A stretch of 64,000 nt of DNA from Sinomonas notoginsengisoli (lineage in GTDB: Bacteria; Actinomycetota; Actinomycetes; Actinomycetales; Micrococcaceae): contig NZ_JAIZDP010000001.1 of the NCBI RefSeq assembly GCF_021554725.1, positions 62,001 through 126,000 of the forward strand, in the 5' to 3' direction. Positions 17,717-26,612 of this stretch are shown here, one piece after another; positions within the stretch are counted from its first letter, which is position 1; the number at the start of each line of letters is the position of its first letter. Below the pieces are notes generated by a model. It was not told the origin of the DNA. It saw only the letters and a program-made list of their open reading frames with translations, and did no database searches. The position numbers and the translations under genes were made by a program.

Positions 17717-19015
17717 ATGGACGACACCCAGCACCCTTCCCACTCGCGGGCGGACTCGGACCGCACTGATGATCTCGGCCTTCCGCCGCCGGATCCCGAG
17801 TCACTGGCCATCCGCACGGCCGAGGACATCCTCGCGTACCTGCCACATGCCCTCGGTGAATGGCCGCATGAGAGTCTGGTGGCAGTGTCGCTCGCCGCAG
17901 GGCACCTCGGGCCCACGCTGAGGATCGACCTTCCCGCGCGCCGTGGGCGGTCCTCGCTGGAGCGCTTCGCGGAGACCGTGGCGGACTACATGGCGCACGG
18001 CGCGCCGGTCGGAGCGGTGCTCGCCGTCTACACGCACGCGGAATGGCAGGATCCCGGCCGTCCACCTCATCGGGCCGCGGTGGATGCCGTCGTATCCCGG
18101 CTTGCTGAGGCTGGCATCCCCGTCCTCGAAGTATGGATTGTTGGCCGGGAGCACTGGCGCACCGCGTCCTGCACGGACCCATCGTGCTGTCCGTGGCCCG
18201 GCGCAAGCATCGAGTCCCTCCGGGCCAGCCGCATTGAGGCCGAGATGGTCTATCGGGGAAGCACGTACGGCCACCGGGATCTGGGTGAGGATCATGAGGT
18301 GGAGTTGCCGCCTGCGCACGTCGCTGCGGCACTCGAGGCATATGTTCAGCACCCGGAGCGATGGTGGGACCCGTTGGCGTTCTCGGCAGCCTTGGCGGCC
18401 TGGGACGAGGTGCTGACAGGTCCCGATTCCGCCGACCCAGGGCGTCTGGGCCTGCTCGCAGCGACGCTCATGCGCCCTGCGCTGAGGGACGCGGTCCTCG
18501 TCGCCTCGGCGGCGGATGCCGCGACGGCGTGGCGCGGGAGTGCCGCGACGGCGCAGCTGCGCGACACGCGGCATGACGGTGTTCCTCCCACCTTGCCCGG
18601 GGGAGTGCCTCGGGCAGAGGCAGCCGCCGCGCTCGACTTCTGGGGCGAATGCGCTGCGGCGCATACGGGCGGACCGTCCGAGACGAGCTCGGCCCTCGAA
18701 TTCGGGCTCGTGCTCATGGGATGCACAACCTCACCGCCAGCATGGGGTCGCATCGCAAGGCTCGAGCGCGTGGCGATGAGCCTGGCCCGAATGGAGGAAC
18801 CCGAGGTGCGGGCCCCCGCACTGTCCATCCTCGGCTGGATACAGTGGGCGCGCGGACGGGGCGGCAGAAGCCTGAAGTACCTTGAGCGAGCACTCTCGGC
18901 CGATCCCGAGTATCGCTTGGCGCGTCTGCTCCGACGCCTCGTGGAGCACGGCGAGCTGTCCGAGTGGGCCCGGAACAAGGAGACGGCGTGGAATCGCGAG
19001 GCTGAGGCTGCGTAG
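17717..19015 (+). CDS. DUF4192 family protein
   Basis: A 432-residue protein of the actinobacterial DUF4192 family, function unknown. The opening core segment IRTAEDILAYLPHALG is followed by ESLVAVSL, and mid-protein there is a cysteine-containing motif CTDPSCCPWPG (about 155-165), both typical of the family. The C-terminal third is helical with TPR-like character. The ATG at 17717 is chosen at the start of family homology; the frame is open much further upstream. It lies between the MFS gene and sigA on the same strand but with substantial gaps, so it is probably a separate unit. Confidence 0.85.
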   Translation: MDDTQHPSHSRADSDRTDDLGLPPPDPESLAIRTAEDILAYLPHALGEWPHESLVAVSLAAGHLGPTLRIDLPARRGRSSLERFAETVADYMAHGAPVGAVLAVYTHAEWQDPGRPPHRAAVDAVVSRLAEAGIPVLEVWIVGREHWRTASCTDPSCCPWPGASIESLRASRIEAEMVYRGSTYGHRDLGEDHEVELPPAHVAAALEAYVQHPERWWDPLAFSAALAAWDEVLTGPDSADPGRLGLLAATLMRPALRDAVLVASAADAATAWRGSAATAQLRDTRHDGVPPTLPGGVPRAEAAAALDFWGECAAAHTGGPSETSSALEFGLVLMGCTTSPPAWGRIARLERVAMSLARMEEPEVRAPALSILGWIQWARGRGGRSLKYLERALSADPEYRLARLLRRLVEHGELSEWARNKETAWNREAEAA

Positions 19016-19272
19016 CGCAGACCGCTGCCGGGCATGCCGGATGTCTCAAGCGGCATCAGTCCGTGAGAGAATGGACGCCAGACCCGGTCGGGTCCGAGCC
19101 TCCGGAAATTGTTTTTTGTTCACCGTATGGGGAACCAAATCAGTGGCAGAAGGGTTGTACACCTACAGACCCTTCGGACCGGAGCGGCTGCGTGAGCAGC
19201 CATTCGGACTTGACAGGGTCATAGTGGTGTTGCCCACAAGGCAATCACCGGCACTGCGGCAGGAAGGTAATC
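19016..19272 (+). other. Long leader and promoter region of sigA
   Basis: There is no gene in these 257 bases. They contain a run of T at 19109-19120 after a short GACCC/GGGTC stem, and a 7-bp stem GAAGGGT/ACCCTTC (19149-19155 with 19169-19175). A perfect hairpin GGCTGC-GTGA-GCAGCC (19186-19201) and a perfect TTGACA (19210-19215) without a good -10 at the usual distance follow. A structured 5' leader or several promoters for sigA are likely. Confidence 0.45.
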
Positions 19273-20607
19273 GTGACGCCCCCCACGGAGAATGAGACCG
19301 CCCGAACGGCACTCTCGGAGAGCACTGAGAATGTCTCGGCGCAGAGCGCTCCTGCGCGCCCTGCGGCAAAGCGGTCCACGGCCAAGACGGCCGCGTCGAA
19401 GGCGAAGGCGCCGGCACGCAAGACGGGCGCGAAGGCCGCCCCGAAGGGCAAGGCAAGTGCTAAGTCGGCCGATCCGAAGGCGGCCGACACCAAGACGGCC
19501 GATACCAAGACGGCCACAGCCGTGACGGATGAGGAGGCCCGCGAGGACGACCTCGAGTCGGTGACCCCCGACGAGGGTGAGATTGCCGCCGAAAGCGAGG
19601 CGGCCGAGGCAGACGAGAAGGCCTCCGGCTCGGCGATCGTGATCTCGGACGCCGATGAAGATGACGCCCCCGTACAGCAGGTCACGAGCGCCGGGGCGAC
19701 AGCCGATCCGGTCAAGGACTACCTCAAGCAGATCGGCAAGGTAGCCCTCCTCAACGCCGAGCAGGAGGTGGATCTCGCGCTGCGCATCGAGGCAGGCCTG
19801 TTCGCCAAGCACAAGCTCGACGAGGAGAGCGAGTCCTACGACCCGCAGTTCCGTCATGATCTCGAGCGCATTGTGCACGATGGGGAGCGGGCAAAGAACC
19901 ACCTCCTCGAGGCGAACCTCCGCCTCGTCGTCTCGCTGGCCAAGCGCTACACCGGCCGCGGAATGCTCTTCCTGGACCTTATCCAGGAGGGCAACCTTGG
20001 CCTCATCCGTGCGGTCGAGAAGTTCGACTACACGAAGGGCTTCAAGTTCTCGACCTACGCGACGTGGTGGATTCGTCAGGCCATCACCCGCGCCATGGCG
20101 GATCAGGCGCGGACGATCCGCATCCCCGTCCACATGGTCGAGGTCATCAACAAGCTCGCCCGCGTCCAGCGGCAGATGCTGCAGGACTTGGGCCGCGAGC
20201 CCACCCCGGAGGAACTCGCCAAGGAACTCGACATGACCCCCGAGAAGGTCGTGGAGGTCCAGAAGTATGGCCGCGAGCCCATCTCCCTCCACACGCCGCT
20301 CGGCGAGGATGGGGACTCGGAGTTCGGCGACCTCATCGAGGATTCGGAGGCAGTGGTCCCGGCGGACGCGGTGAGCTTCACCCTTCTCCAGGAGCAGCTC
20401 CACTCAGTCCTCGACACGCTCTCCGAGCGCGAGGCCGGCGTCGTTGCGATGAGATTCGGCCTCACGGACGGCCAGCCCAAGACACTCGACGAGATCGGCA
20501 AGGTCTACGGCGTCACGCGCGAGCGGATCCGTCAGATCGAGTCCAAGACGATGTCGAAGCTTCGTCACCCGTCGCGCTCCCAGGTGCTGCGCGACTACCT
20601 CGACTGA
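19273..20607 (+). CDS. sigA: Principal RNA polymerase sigma factor
   Basis: A 444-residue group 1 sigma-70 factor (RpoD/HrdB type) that directs RNA polymerase to housekeeping promoters. The first roughly 140 residues are a variable Lys/Ala-rich then acidic region, with a [13 protein letters not shown] repeat. Region 1.2 starts at [11 protein letters not shown] (about 150), regions 2.1-2.4 run from [12 protein letters not shown] to the DNA-binding [13 protein letters not shown] (about 215-280), and region 3 follows. Region 4.2 ends in the helix-turn-helix [13 protein letters not shown] and the terminal LRDYLD. The GTG start is preceded by GGAAGG. A strong terminator follows. A gene this complete is almost certainly the essential sigma factor. 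Confidence 0.96.
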   Translation: MTPPTENETARTALSESTENVSAQSAPARPAAKRSTAKTAASKAKAPARKTGAKAAPKGKASAKSADPKAADTKTADTKTATAVTDEEAREDDLESVTPDEGEIAAESEAAEADEKASGSAIVISDADEDDAPVQQVTSAGATADPVKDYLKQIGKVALLNAEQEVDLALRIEAGLFAKHKLDEESESYDPQFRHDLERIVHDGERAKNHLLEANLRLVVSLAKRYTGRGMLFLDLIQEGNLGLIRAVEKFDYTKGFKFSTYATWWIRQAITRAMADQARTIRIPVHMVEVINKLARVQRQMLQDLGREPTPEELAKELDMTPEKVVEVQKYGREPISLHTPLGEDGDSEFGDLIEDSEAVVPADAVSFTLLQEQLHSVLDTLSEREAGVVAMRFGLTDGQPKTLDEIGKVYGVTRERIRQIESKTMSKLRHPSRSQVLRDYLD

Positions 20608-20647
20608 GGCCGCGATGCTCGGGCCGCCCGGTGACGGTCGGCACGTG

Positions 20648-20687
20648 AGAGGGCCCGGACACCTATCTGCGGGTGTCCGGGCCCTCT
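20648..20687 (+). terminator. Perfect 16-bp terminator of sigA
   Basis: Arms 20648-20663 and 20672-20687 pair perfectly around TATCTGCG, with core AGAGGGCCCGG; TTCTCG follows. It may also serve the convergent DUF7455 gene. Confidence 0.8.
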
Positions 20688-20731
20688 TCTCGCGATCGTT
20701 CCCGCCGAACTTCATTCCGGCAGGACGGAAA

Positions 20732-20953
20732 TCAGTTATCTGCCAGCGCAGCCTTCTCCGTCAGTCGGCTCGTCTCGTCATGCCACACCGCGGCGAGCGG
20801 ACGGAGCGTCGGCTCCACCGCGCGGGCGTGGTGCCCACAGAACTGGAGCGCGCCGCCTGACGCCTCTAGGACCACTCGCACGTAGGCCTGGGCGCCACAG
20901 CGGTCGCAGCGGTCGACAGCGGTCAGAGTGGGGTCCGCAAGTGCTGCAGTCAT
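20732..20953 (-). CDS. DUF7455 small zinc-ribbon-like protein
   Basis: A 73-residue protein of the DUF7455 family, common next to sigA and topoisomerase genes in actinobacteria, function unknown. It has a CDRCG motif (C15 and C18) and a later FCGHH motif, a C-X2-C ... C-X2-H set that probably binds one zinc ion. The ATG at 20953 is chosen over two upstream in-frame ATGs because a perfect AAGGAGG lies five bases before it; the upstream ones have no ribosome site. It is convergent with sigA and divergent from parE, with 282 bases between the divergent starts. Confidence 0.85.
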   Translation of the reverse strand: MTAALADPTLTAVDRCDRCGAQAYVRVVLEASGGALQFCGHHARAVEPTLRPLAAVWHDETSRLTEKAALADN

Positions 20954-21235
20954 CTCAGCCTCCTTAGCATTCACCGGGTGGTCTTGCGCGGTCATTACAT
21001 CTAACACCGGCAAGGCCCGGAATTCTGCCAAGAAAGCGCAACTTTCGCTCGGGGCGTATTGCAGTTCGGCAACGTCGCCCCCCATCCGACAACGGTTTGG
21101 GCCCCAACCGGGCGCCGCGCGCGCCGACAGTGTGAAAGGCGACTAGCCTTGGGCTGTACCTTGCCGTCGGTGCCTTGGCCCCGCGCCTAGGCCGCAGACA
21201 CCACCCTCAGCAGCATCCGAAGGAGTCCCGCGCGC
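20954..21235. promoter_or_regulatory. Divergent promoter region DUF7455/parE
   Basis: These 282 bases hold no gene. TAGCCT near 21147 is a possible -10 for parE. AAGGAG eight bases before the GTG at 21236 is the parE ribosome site. No regulator site was recognised. Confidence 0.4.
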
Positions 21236-23341
21236 GTGACACCGAGTTCTGAATACACCGCCCGGCACCTGTCCGTCCTCGAAGGACTCGAGGCCGTCCG
21301 CAAGCGACCGGGCATGTACATCGGGTCGACGGACTCGCGCGGACTGATGCATTGTCTGTGGGAGATCATCGACAACTCGGTCGATGAGACGCTGGCCGGG
21401 TTCGGGCATGAGATCGCAGTGATCCTCCATGCTGACGGCTCGGTCGAGGTCCACGATGACGGGCGGGGCATTCCCGTGGACGTCGAACCGAAGACTGGGC
21501 TGAGCGGCGTCGAGGTCGTCTTCACCAAGCTCCACGCGGGCGGCAAATTCGGGGGTGGCTCGTATACGGCATCGGGCGGTCTCCACGGCGTGGGAGCATC
21601 GGTGGTCAACGCGCTCTCGTCCCGCCTCGACGTGCAGGTTGACCGGGGCAGCAAGACCTACCAGATGTCCTTCCGCCGCGGCGAGCCGGGTCGCTTCCGG
21701 GACGTGGGGAAGCCGGCCCCCACCTCGCCGTTCGAGCCGTTCGTCGACGACTCCGTGCTCGATGTGGTGGGCAAGGCCAAGCGCGGCGTGACGGGAACGC
21801 GCATCCGCTACTGGGCAGACAACCAGATCTTCACTCGGGACGCGAAGTTTTCCTACGACGAGCTCGCGACCCGGGCGCGCCAGACCTCGTTCCTCGTCCC
21901 AGGCCTGCGCATCACGGTGCGCGACGACCGCCGCCTTCCCGGCACCCCCGGTGAGGATGGTCCGCATGAGGAGGTCTTCCACCATGACGGCGGGATCGCC
22001 GAGTTCGTGGAGTATCTCGCCATCGATGCACCGGTGACCGACGTCTGGCGCCTCCACGGAGCCGGGACGTTCTCAGAGACCGTCCCTGTCCTCGACGCGC
22101 ACGGGCATTCGCGGATCGCCGAGGTCGAGCGGTCGTGCGAGGTCGACTTAGCACTGCGCTGGGGGGTGGGGTACGACACGACGCTGCGGACCTTCGTCAA
22201 CATCATCGCCACCCCGAAGGGCGGCACGCACCAGTCCGGCTTTGAAGCCGCGATCCTGAAGGTGTTCCGCAAGGCCGTCGAGGCCAACGCCCGCAAGCTC
22301 AAGGTCGGCAACGACAAGTTGGAGAAGGATGATGTCCTCGCTGGCATGACGGCGGTCCTCACCGTGCGGCTCGCCGAGCCGCAGTTCGAGGGCCAGACGA
22401 AGGAGATCCTCGGCACGCCCGCCGTGCGCCAGATCGTCTCGCGCGTGGTGGAGAAGGAACTCGGCGCAAAGCTGAGCTCGACCGCCCGTGGCGACAAGAA
22501 CCAGAGCTCTGTGCTCTTGGAGAAGGTTGCCAACGAGATGAAGTCGCGCATCACGGCGCGCGTCCACAAGGAGACCCAGCGCCGCAAGACCGCGCTCGAG
22601 AGCTCGACGCTCCCGGCCAAGCTCATTGACTGCCGCACCGACGACACGACGCGGTCCGAGCTCTTCATCGTCGAGGGCGATTCAGCACTCGGAACGGCCA
22701 GGCACGCGCGCTCCTCCGAGTTCCAGGCGCTCCTGCCGATCCGCGGGAAGATCCTCAACGTCCAGAAGGCCTCGGTGGGGGACATGCTCTCCAATGCCGA
22801 GTGCGCGGCCCTCATCCAGGTAGTCGGCGCGGGGTCCGGGCGCAGCTTCGACATCGATGCCGCCCGCTATGGTCGGGTGATCCTCATGACCGACGCGGAC
22901 GTCGACGGCGCGCACATCCGCACACTCCTGCTGACCCTCTTCTTCCGGTACATGCGGCCCATGGTCGAGGCCGGGCGCGTGTTCGCCGCCGTTCCGCCGC
23001 TGCACCGGGTCGAGGTCATCAACCCCGGCTCGAAGCCGAACGAGATGGTCTACACCTACTCTGACGCCGAGCTGCACCGCGTGCTCGCGCGTCTCGAGGC
23101 CGAGGGCCGCAAGCACAAGGAGCCCCCGCAGCGCTACAAGGGCCTGGGAGAGATGGACGCGGACCAGCTGGCGGAGACCACGATGGATCCACGGCACCGC
23201 ACGCTTCGTCGCGTGACGATCGAGAGCGCGCAGCGCGCCGAGGAGGTGTTCGAGCTGCTCATGGGCTCGGACGTTGCCCCGCGCAAGGACTTCATCGTGA
23301 CGGGGAGCGCGCAGCTGGACCGTGAGCAGATCGACGCGTAG
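21236..23341 (+). CDS. parE: DNA topoisomerase IV subunit B (GyrB/ParE family)
   Basis: ATPase subunit of a type IIA topoisomerase. It has 701 residues. The GHKL ATP-binding motifs are EIIDNSVDE (about 42-50), DDGRGIPV and GLHGVGASVVNALS. The TOPRIM domain has EGDSALGTAR and the metal-binding DADVDGAHI. The C-terminal GYKGLGEM-type segment (YKGLGEMDADQL) is present. It is called parE rather than gyrB because a matching subunit A gene lies 8 kb away (31647-34199), apart from the usual dnaA-dnaN-recF-gyrB-gyrA locus; the two families are hard to tell apart by sequence alone. The GTG start has a good AAGGAG. Confidence 0.9.
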   Translation: MTPSSEYTARHLSVLEGLEAVRKRPGMYIGSTDSRGLMHCLWEIIDNSVDETLAGFGHEIAVILHADGSVEVHDDGRGIPVDVEPKTGLSGVEVVFTKLHAGGKFGGGSYTASGGLHGVGASVVNALSSRLDVQVDRGSKTYQMSFRRGEPGRFRDVGKPAPTSPFEPFVDDSVLDVVGKAKRGVTGTRIRYWADNQIFTRDAKFSYDELATRARQTSFLVPGLRITVRDDRRLPGTPGEDGPHEEVFHHDGGIAEFVEYLAIDAPVTDVWRLHGAGTFSETVPVLDAHGHSRIAEVERSCEVDLALRWGVGYDTTLRTFVNIIATPKGGTHQSGFEAAILKVFRKAVEANARKLKVGNDKLEKDDVLAGMTAVLTVRLAEPQFEGQTKEILGTPAVRQIVSRVVEKELGAKLSSTARGDKNQSSVLLEKVANEMKSRITARVHKETQRRKTALESSTLPAKLIDCRTDDTTRSELFIVEGDSALGTARHARSSEFQALLPIRGKILNVQKASVGDMLSNAECAALIQVVGAGSGRSFDIDAARYGRVILMTDADVDGAHIRTLLLTLFFRYMRPMVEAGRVFAAVPPLHRVEVINPGSKPNEMVYTYSDAELHRVLARLEAEGRKHKEPPQRYKGLGEMDADQLAETTMDPRHRTLRRVTIESAQRAEEVFELLMGSDVAPRKDFIVTGSAQLDREQIDA

Positions 23342-23352
23342 CGCCCGGAGCT

Positions 23353-23369
23353 GGGGCTAGACGAGCCCC
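23353..23369. terminator. Short hairpin between convergent parE and M56 gene
   Basis: GGGGCT-AGACG-AGCCCC spans the short gap and the last codons of the minus-strand gene. It is a weak candidate terminator. Confidence 0.35.
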
Positions 23370-24361
23370 GGAGCGATGAGCAGGACAGTCGGAAGCGCGA
23401 TGAGCAGAACGCTCACGAAGAGGACGAGGCCCGTCGGGCCGCGGCCGAGCGGAGGCTGGGGCGAGAGCAGCCGGCTCAGACGCCCAGCGATGTCGACGCC
23501 CTCGGAGTCGAAGCCGGCCGATGGAAGGTCAGCGCCAGACCCAGCGGGTGCGGAGCGGGCCCTCAGCGCCGGCACCGCGGCGTCGTCCGTACTCCTCATC
23601 GGATCGGTGGGGTCTCCGACGGCTACAAGGGCGATGGCTCGGACGAGCACCTCATCGCGGGCGTGGCGACGCGCGACGTCGTCTGCGAGCATCTCGACGA
23701 GCGAGTTGACGGCCTGACGCGCAAGCCGGCTCGTGGGCAGCCAGGGAAGGGCCGAGCGCCATGCCTCGAAGGCCCACAGCAGCAGGTGGTGGCGTTGGGT
23801 GAGGTGAGCCTTCTCGTGGCTCACGACGGCGTCGAGCTCCTCGGGTGCGAGCGTTTCCATGAGCCCGTCCGAGAGCACCGTGACCGAGCGTGACCCACCG
23901 GGCAGGCAATAGGCGACGGGGGCCGGGTGGCTGATGACCCATGTGTGCTCAAGGGCCCCGGACGGCGAGCTCAGCAGCGCGAGGAGCTCGCGGTGGCGGC
24001 GCCGTTGCCTGACAACGCGCGCATACGTGAGCAGGAGCGTGAACACGAGGTGGGTGCTCAGGAGCGCTGCGGCGCTCAGGGCGAAGAGGTGCCAGAAGCG
24101 CAGCTCGCCGGCCGAGGCGTTGCCCAGCACGATGGTGAGCGCCCGGCGTATGGCGCCGACGAGGCTGTCCCCCAGTGGAGAGAGCCCATACACGAGCATC
24201 GCGCCGATCATGGACAGCCCGCCCGCGAGGGCGATCGACTGCCACAGGACCATGGCTGTGAACGGGGAGCGGGCTGGCCAGTGGGCGCGGGAGAGCGCCA
24301 CCGGCACGGGCCACGCGAGCAGCAGTGCCAGCAGCGCGAGGAGGTAGGAGGTTATGAGCAC
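23357..24361 (-). CDS. M56 family (BlaR1-type) membrane metalloprotease
   Basis: A 334-residue membrane protease of the BlaR1/MecR1 family. Four membrane segments are predicted (about 5-24, 34-58, 88-112 and 310-330). The zinc site is the HEKAH motif (H182, E183, H186), with a third ligand probably E223 in the EMLADD segment. There is no penicillin-binding sensor domain; BlaR1 proteins of staphylococci are about 600 residues. The signal it senses therefore cannot be assumed to be a beta-lactam. The GTG start at 24361 lies 22 bases after the blaI stop on the same strand, so the two form an operon. By family logic, it cleaves or triggers loss of the BlaI repressor when activated. Confidence 0.88.
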   Translation of the reverse strand: MLITSYLLALLALLLAWPVPVALSRAHWPARSPFTAMVLWQSIALAGGLSMIGAMLVYGLSPLGDSLVGAIRRALTIVLGNASAGELRFWHLFALSAAALLSTHLVFTLLLTYARVVRQRRRHRELLALLSSPSGALEHTWVISHPAPVAYCLPGGSRSVTVLSDGLMETLAPEELDAVVSHEKAHLTQRHHLLLWAFEAWRSALPWLPTSRLARQAVNSLVEMLADDVARRHARDEVLVRAIALVAVGDPTDPMRSTDDAAVPALRARSAPAGSGADLPSAGFDSEGVDIAGRLSRLLSPQPPLGRGPTGLVLFVSVLLIALPTVLLIAPGLV

Positions 24362-24383
24362 CTGCGCGCTGGGGTGATGCAGG

Positions 24384-24743
24384 TCAGCTGCGGGCCAAGA
24401 GCTTGCGCAGGGTGGCTGCCTCGGCCTCGGTCACGGAGCCGATGAAGCGTGCGAGGACAGCCTCGCGGTCCGGGGCTGTTCCGAGGGCCTCGTGCATGAG
24501 GCGCGCGGTGTGGTCCTCGCGGGTGGATACGGCGCGGTAGCGGTGCGGCCTGGTGCCGCGCTCGCGCTCTACGAGGCCCTTCTTCTCGAGCCTCGATAGG
24601 ACGGTCAGGACCGTGGTCACGGCGAGATCCTTGCTCTCCTGGCCACCCGCCAGACGGTCACGCAGATCGTTCGCGGTGGAGGCCTCGTGGGCTGACCAGA
24701 GGAGGTCCATCACAGAACGCTCGAGTTCACCCAGACTTGCCAT
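24384..24743 (-). CDS. blaI: BlaI/MecI family transcriptional repressor
   Basis: A 119-residue winged-helix repressor of the BlaI/MecI/CopY family. The N-terminal domain (about 1-75) starts with LGELERSVMDLLW and contains the recognition region TTVLTVLSRLEKKGLVER. The C-terminal helices dimerise and hold the region where M56 proteases act on homologues. An operator TTCTAC-N5-GTAGAA overlaps its predicted -10 (TAGAAT at 24803-24798, minus strand), so it probably represses itself. Two more copies of the same operator lie in front of cydA, which is divergent. No beta-lactamase gene is present nearby. The ATG at 24743 has a GAGGA ribosome site. Confidence 0.93.
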   Translation of the reverse strand: MASLGELERSVMDLLWSAHEASTANDLRDRLAGGQESKDLAVTTVLTVLSRLEKKGLVERERGTRPHRYRAVSTREDHTARLMHEALGTAPDREAVLARFIGSVTEAEAATLRKLLARS

Positions 24744-24798
24744 TGTGTGTCAGTCCTCACGTCCAGATCTAAGCGCCAGCCCCTGACGCTCCCTTACA

Positions 24799-24815
24799 TT
24801 CTACGCACGGTAGAA
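24799..24815. promoter_or_regulatory. BlaI-type operator 1 (blaI side)
   Basis: A perfect inverted repeat TTCTAC-GCACG-GTAGAA, 56 bases upstream of the blaI start. It overlaps the -10-like TAGAAT of the minus-strand promoter. Confidence 0.8.
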
Positions 24816-24898
24816 CAAAATCGGCCACACGGCGCGCGGGCACGTTCGCTCTGAGCATTACCCGGGGTGCCCAAGCGGGAACGGATGCGGCCAACGTG

Positions 24899-24915
24899 TT
24901 CTACACTATGTAGAA
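24899..24915. promoter_or_regulatory. BlaI-type operator 2 (cydA side)
   Basis: A perfect inverted repeat TTCTAC-ACTAT-GTAGAA. TACACT inside it (24902-24907) could be the -10 of the cydA promoter. Its centre is 100 bases from that of operator 1. Confidence 0.8.
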
Positions 24916-24923
24916 GTCAAGAT

Positions 24924-24940
24924 TTCTACAGAAAGTAGAA
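24924..24940. promoter_or_regulatory. BlaI-type operator 3 (cydA side)
   Basis: A perfect inverted repeat TTCTAC-AGAAA-GTAGAA centred 25 bases downstream of operator 2 and ending 26 bases before the cydA start. It would lie early in the cydA transcript. Confidence 0.8.
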
Positions 24941-24966
24941 GTCGCTGCGCAGAACCGGGAGCATGC

Positions 24967-26601
24967 GTGGACGTTTTGGAGATAGCACGGTGGCAGTTCG
25001 GGGTCACGACTGTCTACCACTTCATGATGGTGCCGCTGACCATCGGGCTCGGCCTCGTCGTGGCCGTGATGCAGACGGTGTGGTACCGCACGGGCAAGGT
25101 CGAGTTCCTGCGGATGACCAAGTTCTGGGGCAAGCTCTTCCTGATCAACTTCATCATGGGCGTGGCCACGGGGATCGTCCAGGAGTTCCAGTTCGGCATG
25201 GCCTGGAGCGAGTACAGCCGGTTTGTCGGCGACGTCTTCGGCGCCCCGCTGGCCATGGAGGCCCTGCTCGCGTTCTTCGTCGAGTCGACATTCCTCGGCC
25301 TGTGGATCTTCGGGTGGAAGCAGCTGCGCCCGGGCCTGCACCTCACCGCTCTGTGGTGCGCGGTGATCGGCTCCGTGGTCTCGGCCTACTTCATCATCGT
25401 CGCAAACAGCTGGATGCAGCACCCAGTGGGTGTCACGGTCGTGGACGGCCGCCCCGTCATGACGGACGCGTGGGCCGTGTTCACGAACAACACAGCCCTT
25501 GTTGCCGTTCCCCACACGATCATGGGGGCGCTCGGCGTGGCCGGCGCCTTCCTCCTCGGCATCGCCTGGTACCATCTCTGGCGCCGTCGGCACGACGGCA
25601 TCGACACCGTGGCGATCGCCCAGGTGGGCAAGGCGCGCGGCAAGGAGCGGGTCGTGGTCGGCGAGGCGCCCGGGGTGCCCGGGCGTGACCGCACCGACCA
25701 CGCCGTGTGGCTCAAGTCCCTGCGGATCGGCGCCGTTGTCGCGATGATCTCCTTTGCAGGAACAGCCATCACCGGGGACTTCCAGGGCAAGCTCATGTTC
25801 GAGCAGCAGCCCATGAAAATGGCCGCAGCAGAGGCGGCCTGCCACGACGGCACCGGATTCTCCGTCCTCTCCGTGGGCAACGTCGGTTCGCGGGACTGCA
25901 ACGACGTCGCCGCCGTCATCGAGGTCCCAGGCCTACTGTCCTTCCTCGCCAAGGGGGACTTCACCACCCAGGTCAAGGGCGTCAACACACTCATTCCCGA
26001 GTACGAGCAGGCCTACGGCAGACATCTTCCGGACAACCCGCTGTACGGCGACCGCGCCGGCAAGGAGATCCAGTACGTCCCCGTCATGGAGGTCACCTAC
26101 TGGGGCTTCCGGGCGATGATCGGCTTCGGTGGCCTCGCCGCACTCGCGGCGCTTATCGCCCTCATCGCCGTCCGCACGGGCACGGTCCCGCAATCGCGCT
26201 GGCTCATGCGCTTGGCCGTATTCGGCATCCTCGCCCCGTTCGATGCGAACGCGGCAGGCTGGATCTTCACCGAGATGGGCCGCCAGCCCTTCGTGGTCGC
26301 GCCCAACCCGGCCATGGCCGGAAGTTTCGACCAGGTCTTCATGTTCACGGCAGCCGCCGTCTCGCCGGGCGTGAGCGCCGGTGAGATCCTCACCTCGCTC
26401 ATCGTCCTCACCCTGATCTATGCCGCGCTCATGGTCGTAGAGGTCCGGCTGCTGATCACCTACACCCGCGGCGGCGTTGCCTCCGCAATGCCCGAGCTTG
26501 CCTATGCCGCGCGGAATCAGGACGACGACGCCTCGCATGACGAGGAATCGGGCGTCGGCGGCCCTCAGCCCGCCGATGACGTCCTGGCCTTCGCCTACTA
26601 G
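24967..26601 (+). CDS. cydA: Cytochrome bd quinol oxidase subunit I
   Basis: Subunit I of the high-affinity terminal oxidase that oxidises quinol and reduces oxygen to water in the cytoplasmic membrane. It has 544 residues with about nine membrane helices. The heme b595/d ligand is H18 in TTVYHFMMVPLTIGL. The conserved glutamates lie in IVQEFQFGMAW and the MEALLAFFVESTF helix. The GRQPF motif (about 438) is close to the conserved GRQPW. The start is GTG at 24967; an overlapping out-of-frame ATG at 24963 is not used. It is the first gene of cydA-cydB-cydDC, downstream of two BlaI-type operators. The C-terminal 25 residues are acidic and variable. Confidence 0.96.
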   Translation: MDVLEIARWQFGVTTVYHFMMVPLTIGLGLVVAVMQTVWYRTGKVEFLRMTKFWGKLFLINFIMGVATGIVQEFQFGMAWSEYSRFVGDVFGAPLAMEALLAFFVESTFLGLWIFGWKQLRPGLHLTALWCAVIGSVVSAYFIIVANSWMQHPVGVTVVDGRPVMTDAWAVFTNNTALVAVPHTIMGALGVAGAFLLGIAWYHLWRRRHDGIDTVAIAQVGKARGKERVVVGEAPGVPGRDRTDHAVWLKSLRIGAVVAMISFAGTAITGDFQGKLMFEQQPMKMAAAEAACHDGTGFSVLSVGNVGSRDCNDVAAVIEVPGLLSFLAKGDFTTQVKGVNTLIPEYEQAYGRHLPDNPLYGDRAGKEIQYVPVMEVTYWGFRAMIGFGGLAALAALIALIAVRTGTVPQSRWLMRLAVFGILAPFDANAAGWIFTEMGRQPFVVAPNPAMAGSFDQVFMFTAAAVSPGVSAGEILTSLIVLTLIYAALMVVEVRLLITYTRGGVASAMPELAYAARNQDDDASHDEESGVGGPQPADDVLAFAY

Positions 26602-26612
26602 GAGCAGCGCAT

